A DNA stretch of 64,000 nucleotides from Capsicum annuum. Taxonomy: Eukaryota; Streptophyta; Magnoliopsida; Solanales; Solanaceae. The translations under genes were made by a program, and so were the position numbers. Each line of letters begins with the position of its first letter. Position 1 is the first letter of the stretch. The notes under the pieces are model-generated. The model had not been told where the DNA came from. It saw only the letters and a list, made by a program, of their open reading frames with translations, and made no database searches. Below are positions 12,705 through 24,200 of this stretch, piece after piece. Location: positions 42,603,770-42,667,769 of the forward strand of contig NC_061119.1 of assembly GCF_002878395.1 (NCBI RefSeq). Reading direction: 5' to 3'.

Positions 12705-14214
12705 GAGCGAGAACCGTAGGTACCTCAACTAGTAGGCCTTTAACAACTACTAGGCTAGATGTATCAGAACGGAGGGAGGCTCCCGATGGAGATAAGGTAG
12801 CTTAGAATGCAGCAGCAGGGCCAGGGACCCATGATTCCCGTGCTTGATCTACTCCAGGTATACCCTAATCCTTAGTTCATCTTTTCTTTGATTTTAAGTT
12901 GAGGGTGTAGGGTGAGTTGTTGTTGTAACATTTTGTAGTTTACTAGGAGAAATACAAGTACCTGAGGCAGTTAACGTTTTTGTTATTTTGTGAACACCTC
13001 TCAAATGGTCCGATTGTTTAACTGTGTGATTTGCATCTAATTGTGAACACTGTGCATCTTGTTATGGTATCTGTTCTAGTGACTTGATAATCATTGCTAA
13101 AATAATTCCATAAACTAGATAAGTAGTAACTTGTGATATACTTATGTGCCATGTGCGTGTGAGATCTTACTTAGCTCCCTTTGTATGTTGAATCCAGAAC
13201 TTTCCCGGTTAGTCTTACCTAGATTGAAGGATAATGGTTAGGAAATAATCATAAGCCATTTCGATATTAGCCAATTTTAGCCTAAATGGCCTTCCCTGTA
13301 TGCATAATATCCCTTGATCCCTATTTTGAGCCTGAATAACCTATTTCTTTTTTTATGATACCTATCACCGTCTTATTTATATCATAATGAACCTGTTTTG
13401 GCCCTGGTCCTCCTTGGACACTGTGCACCTTAACTTAGGCAAATGACCTAAGTTGAGGGTGGCTATCATAGGGGTGCGTGATATAAAATAAGTATGAAGA
13501 AAGGTTAAATAAAAGAAAATAATAAAAAGCTGGGTGCGGTGGAAAATAACAAGAAAAGAAAAGTTGTGAAAAAGAAGAAGTGATTGTAGAAAAGACCACA
13601 CTCATCCTGAATATATGTGATCAAGAAAAGAGAAGAATAGAAAAAAGGTTAATAAGTGAGACCCCAGAAGCTAGTGTAGTGTCTAGGAGGCTTAGTCACT
13701 TTAAATATCATCGAGTATCATACCAGCCCCTAGCCTACATTACAAGCCAAAGAGAAGACCGATAGTGATCCTAGTAGACCTATCTGAAAATCTTGGTAAT
13801 GAAAATAAGAGCAAGCCTATGGTATTTGGCATACATTGATTGGAACTTCATTTTGAGAGTGAGTGTCTTTTGATTGTCCCCATGGTTACATATGTGTTGT
13901 CTGATATAAGTGGAGTGAGACTTCTTTGTAGTGAGGACACACTGGTTATGTTGCTAGTTACTAACTTGTTTGGATAGTGTAATCTTGGTACATGCATGGT
14001 TGTTGTTGCTGAATTGATGCCATATCTTGATTCCCGTGTATTGCATTGTTGTTCTTCAATAATATGCACAGTTGTTGTTTTTAAATTAATTGACCTTGGA
14101 GATGGTGAAGATGTTTTGAGATAATATGGATGGTTGACTGCCGAATGTACTCCGTATCCTCTTGGTTGTGTTTTAGTTTCTTGAGGACAAACAACTGTTT
14201 TAAGTTGAGGGTGT
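12705..14214 (+). other. 3' untranslated part of Athila-like element
   Basis: Non-coding stretch between the env-position ORF and the 3' LTR. A short AAGTTGAGGGTGT tract directly before the LTR is the likely polypurine primer for plus-strand synthesis, and similar GTTGAGGGTG tracts also occur near 12900 and 13453. Confidence 0.6.
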
Positions 14215-15175
14215 TGATGTGTGAGCAGATGCTAACACATTTGAGGCTTTTAGCTAAGAATAATTGCAAAGTCTTAAGCAACTTTTATCGTTTTTGATTA
14301 TTTTCTGTTTGATATTGCAGTAAAAGTCAAGATGCAAGAGAACCAGCAATAATGAAAGTAAAAGAGTTAATTTATGAGCAAGTAGAGAGGGAAGTATAGG
14401 ACGACTTGTTGGATAAGTCGTCAACCTTGTGATAAGCTATCAGAGTTACCGTCAGCCTTAAACAAAGAATGAGCTTCAGCTGGAATTCGTGACGACATCT
14501 GTGATAGGCCGTCAGAAGTGTGATAAGCCGCCAGGCTCATCGTTAGGATTAGGCAGGAAATAGGATTTAAAGTGAAGAAGCGACGATAATTCTGATAAGT
14601 CGTCACATATCTGATAAGCCGTCACGTCTCATCGTCAACCTAAGGCAAAGATTGTCAAAAGTGAAGAGGAGCTGACGACATTCCTGATGAGTCGTCAAAC
14701 TCCTGATAAGCCATCACACACGTCGTTGCCTGTCCGAAAAAATATTGTGATCTATAATTTTATTTTCATAATTTGGTTGAAGTATTTAAAGCATATGTTA
14801 GGGTTTTCTAATCAAGTGGGAACGGATGTTTTGAGAATCTTTTCTCTCTAGTTTTCTGAGTTGAACTTTACAATTATTTTCTGAGAGATTATTAAAATTA
14901 TTTTGGGATTTTCTACTGTGAATCAAATCTCAGAAAAATTTGTTGCTATTCATCTTGTTGTAAGTGCATATATCAAAGTATGAATTCAACTTATTGTCAT
15001 GATTGTTTTATTGTGAGTAGTTAAATTCCCTTAACCCGAGTTGTGGGATCTATGGGTTTTGGTTTGTAACGTAACTAAGTGTTCAAGATTCTAACGGTGG
15101 TACAAACTTCTTGTTAATTCCATTATTTTATACTCTAACTATTGGTTGCAAACAATAGGCCTTGCTTACTAGTGA
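14215..15175 (+). repeat. 3' LTR of Athila-like element, truncated
   Basis: Matches the 5' LTR from its first base (TGATGTGTGAGC) to the sequence TTGCTTACTAGTGA, after which homology stops. About 525 bp of the 3' end are missing compared with the 5' LTR. Differences from the 5' LTR are scattered and numerous enough to suggest an insertion that is not recent. Confidence 0.8.
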
Positions 15176-16124
15176 AAATAAAGTACCGTAATGATTATGA
15201 AATTAATGGCTATATTTTTATAGAGAGTTCAAACTTTCTGTTTCCAAAACAACTTTTTTTATAAAAATATATTCATAATCAAAATGAGTTTGATTTAGAA
15301 TGCGTATATGATTTGTATTACGTATAAATTATTGTTATTATATTAGAGGATAAAAATGAATGTTGCAACATTAGTTTTTTTTTTCCCTAAGAAAAACTGA
15401 ATGTTGGAAAAATAAGGGAATTTGTTAGGAAAAAATTCAAAACAAATTGCACTGTAGAAAATTTTTCTATCAAAAAAGTGCGGCCCTTCTATTTTCCAAA
15501 AATAAAAATAAAATACTCCTAACATTTTTTTTTCTGCTCTTTTGTTAATTCTCCTATTTTAAGATTTGTTTTTTCTATTCTAATTAAATCTTTCCTTTTC
15601 TAATCGAGAACATGGAAATACAATTATTATTTTTCCCTATAGATTTTAGAACTCTAGTTAATATTAAATACAATAATATAATAATTGCAAAAAATAAGTA
15701 AAAAGATGATTTTGTCTATTGTAATTTTTTTTAATGAAGGAAAAAAATTTCAAATCACTTTTATAAGAGTCTTCACACTTTTAATATATTATAGATATAA
15801 ATATAGATTATAGATTATAGATTATAGATATAGATATAGATTATACACACAATATTTCTTCATTTCCTATTTCACTTAGATTGAACATGTGATCTCCTAT
15901 TCTTTGATATCACTAATTCTTACTTTTTTATTTAAATTTCAAACACTACAAAAAAAAAATTAGTATCATCTCTAACTTAAAATGTTATAAGATAAATGCA
16001 AAACAATAACTAAAAAATAGAAATGTTTATAAAGATTATTTTTCTCTTTTGCTACAGATTATTGAAAAGTTAAGAATGTGAAAGTAACCTGCAAATGAAT
16101 TAAAAAAGAGATAATTAAAGTTAA
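15176..16124. other. AT-rich intergenic with small satellite
   Basis: No coding potential. A short tandem tract of ATAGATTATAGATTATAG lies at about 15790-15845. The breakpoint with the truncated LTR is at about 15176. Confidence 0.6.
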
Positions 16125-16515
16125 ATTAAAAAAGTGAAAATGGTCAATTACCCCCAACCTTTAGTCGAAATCTCAACTACACATTTATATTTTGCGGGGG
16201 TCCTATGACTCCCTGAACTATTTTAAAGTGGAATTATTACCCCTGAATGATGATATGTCAAGAGAGTGTTTTACTTTCTTTAAAGAGAGTGAGAACGAGT
16301 TTTTTTTATTAAAAATTTATTTTTAATATTTCTTTATTTCCTTTATTCATTTTCTTTTTTCATTTTTAATTATTATTTTTATATTCATTTTATTTCTTCT
16401 TCTGCTTCTTGTTGTTCTTCTTCTTCTTTTTTACAAACAATGGCATCCAAGAACTCATCAATTACATCCAAAATTAATTTATCTTTTTCCTCATCTCCAA
16501 GTACAAAATCAATAG

Positions 16516-17529
16516 GTTTCGACTTCAGATTCGTCGAAAATTTCAAAATGGGTATTGTTTATTGTTTCCAACTTCAAGATTGTCGGAAATTTTAAAATCG
16601 ATATTGTCTATTATTTATGACTTCAAAGTTGTCGTAAATTTTAAAATGGGTATTTTCCATTGTTTCCGACTTGAAGGTCGTTGAAAATTTTAAAATTCTC
16701 TATTGTTTCTGACTTTAAGGTTATTGAAAATTTTAAATTCGGTATTGTTCATTATTTCCAGCTTCAAGGTCTTCAAAAATTTTGAAATTGGTATTCTTCG
16801 TTGTTTTCGAAATTAAGATCGTCGAAAATTTAAAAATTGATATTGTTCATTGTTTCCCACTTCAAGGTTATCGAAAATTTTAAATTCGATGTTGTTTATT
16901 ATTTCCGACTTCAAGATCATCGAAAATTTCAAAATCGATATTGTCCATTATTTCCGACTTCAAGGTCGTCGTAAATTTTAAAATGGGTATTGTCCATTAT
17001 TTTCGACTTCAAGGTCGCCAAAAATTTCAAAATTCTTTATTGTTTCCGACTTTAAGGTCATCGAAAATTTTAAATTTCATATTGTTCATTGTTTTCGGCT
17101 TCAAGGTCGTTGAAAATTTTGAAATTAGTATTGTTAGTTGTTTCCGGATTTAAGATCGTCGGAAATTTAATACTCCCTCCGTTTAAAAAAGAATGACCTA
17201 CTTTGACTTGACACAAAGTTTAAGAAAATAAAGAAGACTTTTAAATCTTGTAGCCTTAAATTAAAGTTGTGTCACATGTACCAAAATACCCTTTAATCTT
17301 GTGGTCCTAAACATGCCATGTGGAAAGTTTAAATTAAAGTATTGCAAAAAGGGAAAAGAATCATTCTTTTTGAAATGGAGGGAGTAATTGATATGGTCAT
17401 TGTTTCCCACTTCAAGGTTGTCAGAAATTTTCAAATTCGATGTTGTTTATTATTTTCGATTTCAAGATTGTTGAAAATTTTAAATTCGGTATTGTTCATT
17501 ATTTTTTACTTCAAGGTCGTCGAAAAATT
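16516..17529. repeat. 49-bp minisatellite with 7-unit higher-order period
   Basis: About 16 units of a ~49-bp monomer of the type GTTTCCGACTTCAAGGTCG + TCGAAAATTTTAAA + TTGGTATTGTTCATT. Units resemble each other less than they resemble the unit seven positions away: the short 43-bp unit recurs after seven units, and the GTTTCCCACTTCAAGG unit at 16852 recurs at 17402 (550 bp, or 336 bp after subtracting the inserted MITE). This is a higher-order repeat of about 336 bp. Confidence 0.8.
17173..17384. mobile_element. Stowaway-like MITE inside the minisatellite
   Basis: 212 bp beginning CTCCCTCCGTTTAAAAAAG and ending AAATGGAGGGAG, flanked by TA on both sides (17171-17172 and 17385-17386). Terminal inverted repeats with the CTCCCTCCGT motif and TA target are diagnostic of Stowaway (Tc1/mariner-derived) MITEs. 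It sits within one minisatellite unit; the seventh-previous unit is intact, so the insertion came after the higher-order duplication. Confidence 0.9.
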
Positions 17530-17976
17530 ATTTGCATAGAAGTAGAAATAATAAAGTTTGAAAAGGAAAAGAGGTGAAAAGTAATGATGAAAAAAATAAT
17601 GGTGATAAAATGATGAAAAATGATAAAAATGGAAAAGAAAGTAAATAAAAATTAATTTTAAATAAAAAAACACGTGTCAAAATACTGTTGATGCGTGGAT
17701 CACACCTTATCCAAAATGACTGGTTGTCGAGGTTTTTGGGATAATAATTTTACTTTAAAATAATTTAGACCCTACAAAATATAAATATATAATTGAAATT
17801 TGAGGTATAGATTAGTAAGCTTTTCACCATTTTTTCATTAAAAAACGTTAATTCACAAGAATGATTTCAACCTACTTTTCTTCTACATATTCGTACTTAG
17901 TTTACAGAATATTAATAGCGAAATATTTAACCTTCTACAAAGTTTGAGAGACGGAACATACGCGAATTGGGCGGGG

Positions 17977-17984
17977 TATATATA
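17977..17984 (+). promoter_or_regulatory. TATA box of the PI31-like gene
   Basis: TATATATA about 130 bases before the ATG at 18106, a sensible spacing for transcription starting near 18010 with a 5' leader of about 95 bases. No other TATA-like octamer in a GC-richer setting is nearby. Confidence 0.55.
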
Positions 17985-18105
17985 CAGTGCCTTTTTCTTC
18001 TTCTACAAGCACTACCACTTTTGGCATCAGAAAGAAAGAAAACAGTATCAGTTCACTTTTTCAAAGGGCAAAAAACAGTGTATTTGTCATTACCATTCGA
18101 TAATA

Positions 18106-18280
18106 ATGGCGAATGAACAATCTGTTATTGCAGTAATACGGGCAGCAAGACCCACTTTCCGAAATGCCCATGATAAGGCAGCCTTTGCTGTTCACGCTGC
18201 TTTCCTTGCTTCTGGGTTTGTTCTTCACGCTACTGGCCCTTCTGCTTCCGTCGATGATGCTCTTTCTTCCTCCTCCACTG
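18106..18280 (+). CDS. PI31-like gene, exon 1
   Basis: Encodes residues 1-58 and the first base of codon 59. The donor is CACTG|GTACTT. The reading continues into exon 2 as S-S-T-D-E-V-G-I-D, matching the family. Unspliced reading would stop within a few codons at 18292-18294. Confidence 0.9.
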
Positions 18281-21200
18281 GTACTTTTCTTTGACCTATT
18301 ATCGAATTTAAAGTTTTTTTTTTTTTAAACTGGGTATGTTGTTGATGTTATTAGCAAGGGGAAATCGGGGAGGGGAATTACACTGTGAGGAATCTGACCT
18401 TTACCAATAAGGTGTGTTGGGTTCGAAATTGATAGCGTCATGCGGAAGCTAATTAGTTGCAAATTTTTGTGAAGATAAATAAGATGAATGAGGTGTTTAT
18501 GTTATTAGTAGGATTTGACCAATTGACCTACATATTAAAAGCTAATTCAAGCATATAACCTAGTAGGAGAAAATATGTCTCTAAATCAGACTCTTTTGAA
18601 GAGATACTCTTGTCTTCTGGTATGAGAAGATGGGTATTCTATTTATAGCGGTCCCAAACTGCCCTACAAGAGAGAGATTAGCCAAATACGAAAGAGAATT
18701 ATATTTCTTTTTTAGTAAAAGTAAAAGTAATTATTATATTACTTTTATTTTTCACTCAAATTTGGTAAGAAAATCGGGGCAAAAACCCTAACAAGGTGAA
18801 AGTCCAACAATCAACTAATTGAGCTACTAAGTTTCCCTTTTGTTGTTGTTGTTGTTGTTGTATCTAAATTGAAGTTTTTTCTACATCGGGTATATATTTC
18901 TTTTATTTGGAGAAAAATGGGATTAGGGGCCAAGGGAAGGAGAAAGTGGGAGGAGAATTAATTACAAGGTGTTGAATTGAAGGTGAAAGCTCAGAAACCA
19001 GACCGAAATCGAGAAGCTTTACTTTTTTTTTTTTTTTTAAGAAAATAAAGATATAGAGGAACTTTATAGTGAAACTACCACCAGAAGAAGTATCAAGTTA
19101 TGAAGCACGCTTTCCATTATATTCTCATTCTCCCCTGAGAACATAATAGAAAAGCTGCCTCCGGGAATCGTTTGATTGGAAGTGGCGTAAATAATTGGAA
19201 ATAGAAAGTATTGGAGCTCATTTTTATGTCTGGATAAGGAACATGGAAGCTCAATTTTATAGCTACAAACCGAAGATCATGGGTTTGGTTGTTTATTTAA
19301 TGATTTCTTTGATAAAATCTTTTGGGCTTTTAGGAAGCTTTAAATGGTCATAGATGTGATCTGTATGTGGCTCATGTTTATGGCTAGACATAACTTTGAT
19401 CTTTGATTTTCATCCTCTTCATCTATGTTATCATGTTGTCTATATTGAATTTGCTCTAGTAGGTTATCTTTCTTGACGACTTGACTTGAATGTGGTCACA
19501 TGGTTAGTTTTTTTATTTATTATAATCAACCTCATTATCAATTTTTTCATCCGTTTTTTGACGTGAGCGGTACTCTTATTAGAATAATTGTTTGTTCAAT
19601 GACAAACTTGAACTGTCAACCATGAGTAGTTTCTCAAAATCCATTTAAGTGTAATGAATCGAGATTGCATGCTGAGCACAGGTGTACTTCATGTGGATTG
19701 CTGCTCAAGTCCTTCAGCTTTTTCTATGTCTTTCGAATCACAGTGCAACTAGTTGGTGCATGACTGAATTATCTGAAAGGATTAGATCTCAGCATCCTTG
19801 ATCAATTAATAAAACAAAGGATTTTTTGATGTGAGAGGTTTCTTAGCAGAATAGGAGTTTGTTCAACGATAAACTTGAATTGTCAACCATGAGTAGTTCT
19901 CTCAAAAGCCATTTAAGTATAATGCATTGAGATTGCATGCTGAGCTTAGATGTACTACATGGATTGCTGCTCAAGTCCTTCAGCTTCTTCTATGTTTTCC
20001 GAATCACAATGCAACTAGTTGGTGCATGGCTGAATTATCTGAAAGGATTAGATCTCAACTTCCTTGATCAATTAATAAAACAAAGGATTTTTTGACGTGG
20101 AGAGGTCTCTTAGCAGAATAGTAGTTTGTTCAACGACAAACTTGAACTGTCAACAATAAGTAGTTTTCTCAAAAGCCATTTAAATATAACGAATCGAGAT
20201 TGCATGCTGAGCTCAGGTGTTGATACAAGTGCGATCGTGTAGATGAACTTATGAGGATGTGTATTGAATTCGTTCATGTGTGTGTGCAAGAGAAGTGGAA
20301 TTAAGGGCTTAAAACATATCAAAACAACCACTAATTCACACTAGAGGGGCACCTAATCTCTAAGGGGCATTTTTGGACTTTTTGCTTCTATTTGTAATAC
20401 ACTATATAAGAAACATTTTAGGGTTACTTTACTTAGTTTTTTTGATATTGAAGATTGTATAACACACTTGAAAAATACAAGTTCTCTCTACTATAGAGAC
20501 TTGGCTGAAACTAGGAAACAACTTAGGTGTGGAATCACTTTTGTTGTTTGTTTGCTTGGATCGTTGGGTGCTAGACGGATTGAGGTCCTCTCTTGTGTCC
20601 ACCGCATAGTGTAGGTGTTTCTACTATCTTTATCAAGGGTCTTTGTGCTTGAATACACTTAGATTCTTGGTCTTTGTAGTAGTGTATGTCACACTCTCTA
20701 TCATTTCCTTTGTTGTAATCTTGTAGCCATGTGGTGTATTGTTTCTCTTGTAACCCGTGTGTTGTTCTTGTTCTTCATCTTGATGTTGTTAACATAGTTT
20801 GTTGTGGGCTATTTTTAGGTGTTAAATACCACGATACATTGTGTTTTTGTTGAATCCGAGAGTGGTCATGTGTTCCTTCCCGATCTTGTATCATTTGGTA
20901 TCAGAGCAAGGTTTGATTTTGTTCCAACAAAATCAATCTTGGGATTGTTATCTTGAAAATCCAAAAAAAAAAAGTGAAAAAGTAGAAAAAAAGAGTAAAG
21001 TTACTGTTCATGTTATTAGGATTTTTCAAAAAAAAACTTGATTTTTGTGTGTTTCTAGTGTTAGGTCCTTGTTCCCTAATACTATTAGAGTCTAGAAATT
21101 GAAAATCCCAACAAAAAAGAAGTGTCAAAATCAAAAATTCCCCAAAAAATACTAAACCCGTTTTTAACCCTAAGTCAAATTTTGAGTTATTTGATTTCAT

Positions 21201-24200
21201 GTTTTTCTTGTGTTTTTAGTTTTAAATTTGTGTTCTATAACACTATAGAAGTATAGGGTTCGAATTTGAGCTAAATTGGTGGTAATTTGAGTCATCCACT
21301 ATTGTTGAGCTTGAGTTTGAAGAAACTTGAAGGGTTATTTTCGGTACAACCACAATGGAACCCGAGGCTTCAAATGCTCAAACAATGGACAATAATGCCA
21401 TCAATCTCATTTTGGCTCGCCTTGAAACTATGTCCCGAGATGTGGCTAGGTTGAATGTGGGTCTTGAGAAATTAGATACGGATGTGGCATCAATGAGTGG
21501 GAGATTAGAATGTGTGGAAAGTCAAAGGAGTCGGCCTTCCACCCCTCAAAATATTTCCCCAACCATTACTCCCAAGGCCTTGCACCAAATGAACAAGTCA
21601 CCGAGCCAACCACCAAATGTTTCCCAAAACCGTGAGTATGATAGAGCAACCCTCCCTCCACTTCACCAAGTCCAACATGACGGATTTGGAACCCAAATGC
21701 CACCAAACCCGAACCCTCCACTTATCCAAAGACCTCACTTTCCAATCCAAACTCCATTGAAGCAAAGGCCTTACTATCCTCCAAATCCGAATCCACTTTA
21801 TCCAAATCCACCAAACCGTTTTGAGGGTTATGGTAGGGAGGAACAACATGGGGGTTATGGTGATGCTTACTTGAGGGAAGAGGAGGAGAGGGGTAGGCAA
21901 GGTGATTTAGGCCGAGAAGTGAGGGGTGGTAACCAAACCCGAGAGCTTAGCCTCAATTCCATCGAAGTTAGTCTTCCAATCTTCAAGGGTGAGAGTGATC
22001 CCGAGGCATATCTTGCTTGGGAGTCATCTTGTGATAGGATATTCTAAGTGAATGATCTAACTGAAGAGAAGAAGAGTTGTTATGCAATCGCTCAAAGGGG
22101 TATGCAAGCACTTGGTAGGAGTATGTGAAAGAGGTTTAGTGATGTGTTGATTGCCGGGCGGCCACCTCCATGGTTTAGATTGAGGTACCTTATGCGTCAA
22201 AGGTACTTACCCGAGGGCTACAAACAAGAACTTCTTGCCAAGTTGTACAACTTGAGGCAAGGAAACAAAAGTGTCATGGCATACTATGACGAGTTTCAAC
22301 AATTGATGTTGAAGCTTGACCATAGAGGAGAACAAGTGAGCCATGATATTATACGATTCAAAGTCGGGTTGAATAGGGACATAGCTTCTCGGACGACCCT
22401 CCACAAGTTTGACACGATCGATGGCATTTTCCAAGTGGCCTTGGAAATTGAAAGGGAGCTCTCAGCCTCCAAACCCAAGAATCACCAAGGACCTTCCTTG
22501 GAGTGGCACCAACATCAAGAGCATTCATCCAATGCCAACCAAACTGAGAACAAGGTTGTACAAACCGAAACCAATGCTTCCCAAAAGTATCCTCCAAGAA
22601 ACGAAGGTAAATCAAATTCTACTTCTCGTCCTAAGGGATTTCAATGTTTTAAATGTCAAGGGTGGGGGCATAAGGCTAGTGAGTGCCCAAACCGGAAGAA
22701 TGTAATCCTTAGGGAGGGAAAATTGTTTTATCTTGGTGAGGAGGTAGGACTTGAATCGAATGAGGGTGATGAAAAAGCTCAAGATGGAGAGCTTGAGGCC
22801 GAGGTGGAAATTGATGAAGGTGGGGAAGATACTTGGCCGGTGGATGGAGAGTGTGTTGTGCCTATGTATATGGCAAGGAGAATCATGCTTAGTGAGATTG
22901 TGGAAGAAGAAGCCGAGAGTGAGGAGAGTGAAGAAAAGAAGCCGAGAGTTAGGATTGTGGGGTTTGCCCACAAAGACCCTTTGTTTCCTACTAACCAAGA
23001 TGCTAGCACTTTGCCTAGCATCCTTTCTTCTTATGTGCAGGTTAAAGAACATTTAAGTCCAAGTTGCAAGCTTGATGACCTCATGGAAACCTTGGTTGAA
23101 CATCTTAACCTTGGGAGGAACATTGAAAAGATAATTCAAAGAGGAGAGTTTGCGGGTGATGATTGCTTGAATTTGTGGACAAATTCCTCTCAAGATGGAG
23201 AGGATGATACAAGTGCGATCGCGTAGATGAACTTATGAGGATGTGTATTGAATTCGTTCATGTGTGTGTGCAAGAGAAGTGGAATTAAGGGCTTAAAACA
23301 TATCAAAGCAGCCACTAATTCACACTAGAGGGGCACCTAATCTCTAAGGGGCATTTTGGACTTTTTGCCTTCTATTTGTAATACACAATATAAGAAAAAT
23401 TTTAGGGTTACTTTACTTAGTTTTTTTGATATTGAAGATTGTATAACACACTTGAAAAACACAAGTTCTCTCTGCTATAGAGACTTGGCTGAAACTAGGA
23501 AACAACTTAGGTGTGGAATCACTTTTGTTGTTTGTTTGCTTGGATCGTTGGGTGCTAGACGGATTGAGGTCCTCTCTTGTGTCCACCTCATAGTGTAGGT
23601 GTTTCTACTATCTTTATCAAGGGTCTTTGTGCTTGAATACACTTAGGTTCTTGGTCTTTTAGTAGTGTATGTCACACTCTCTATCATTTCCTTTGTTGTA
23701 ATCTTGTAGCCGTGTGGTGTATTGTTTCTCTTGTAACCCGTGTGTTGTTCTTGTTCTTCATCTTGATGTTGTTAACATAGTTTGTTGTGGGCTATTTTTA
23801 GGTGTTAAACACCACAATACATTGTGTTTTTGTTGAATCCGAGAGTGGTCATCAAAAGGGTACACGGTTCTTTCAACTTGTGAACTGATTTTGGTGTTGT
23901 TTGTGTGTTCCTTGTCGATCTTGTATCAGGTGTACTACATGGATTGCTGCTCAAGTCCTTCAGCTTCTTCTATGTTTTCCGAATCACAGTGCAACTAGTT
24001 GGTGCATGACTGACTTATCTGAAGGGATTAGATCTCAACTTCCTTGATCAATTAATAAAACAAAGGACTAGATGTCAACTCGATCTATTTTTTCCCTTTA
24101 TTTGTTGTTAGTAGATGTCAACTTTGTTTTGATCGTTGCTTAGCACATCTTTGACGTCATGTAAGTATCTATTAGGCGGGATCATTATTTTATTACGTGG

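Larger units (their letters stand above)
5651..15175 (+). mobile_element. Athila-like LTR retrotransposon lacking pol, 3'-truncated
   Basis: The element starts with a 1.49-kb 5' LTR and is followed directly by a primer-binding site matching the 3' end of tRNA-Asp with one mismatch, the hallmark of the Athila/Tat side of Ty3/Gypsy. The interior has a gag-like region (about 7334-9054), a retropepsin (9253-9753), a spacer with hairpins and an env-position ORF (10840-12704). No reverse transcriptase, RNase H or integrase motif is seen between protease and env-position ORF, only about 1.1 kb of non-coding sequence. The 3' LTR stops after about 960 bp and unrelated AT-rich DNA follows. Frames are broken in several places. 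It is a dead, non-autonomous copy; the truncated end prevents a target-site-duplication check. Confidence 0.85.
16134..17836. mobile_element. non-autonomous MULE with internal minisatellite
   Basis: The ends form a long terminal inverted repeat of about 130 bp. The left end reads GTGAAAATGGTC and the right end, reversed, GAAAAAATGGTG, and similarity continues through the CTCAACTACACATTTATATTTT region. Flanks show a 9-bp direct duplication ATTAAAAAA (16125-16133 and 17837-17845), the size typical of Mutator-like elements. The interior has no transposase; it is mostly a 49-bp minisatellite. The terminal sequence is clearly related to the 6.4-kb MULE at 56405-62848, so both belong to one family. 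The right end lies about 140 bp upstream of the PI31 gene's TATA box. Confidence 0.8.
20221..23928 (+). mobile_element. gag-only LTR retrotransposon (TR-GAG-like), full ends
   Basis: 3.7 kb with direct LTRs at 20221-20893 and 23205-23928, both beginning TGATACAAG and ending CTTGTATCA. A 5-bp target duplication GGTGT flanks it (20216-20220 and 23929-23933). An initiator-Met-tRNA primer site follows the 5' LTR and a purine tract precedes the 3' LTR. The interior codes only for gag with a zinc knuckle; protease, reverse transcriptase and integrase are absent. That layout fits the non-autonomous gag-only class called TR-GAG. LTRs look nearly identical apart from a ~50-bp gap in the 5' copy, so the insertion looks fairly recent. 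It sits inside intron 1 of the PI31-like gene, in the same orientation. Confidence 0.9.
19553..24063. repeat. ~267-bp tandem repeat, three units, third split by an LTR element
   Basis: Units start at about 19553, 19821 and 20087, each opening with TTTTTTGACGTG or close variants and closing with TTGATCAATTAATAAAACAAAGGA. The third unit is interrupted after 20220 by the LTR element and resumes at 23929 (GGTGTACTACATGGATTGC) to about 24063. Units are similar enough to be recognised at a glance but carry substitutions. Confidence 0.8.

Noticed and set aside
22612..23052. Long minus-strand open frame opposite gag
   Set aside because: Shadow of the gag frame; the + strand has the zinc knuckle and core motifs.
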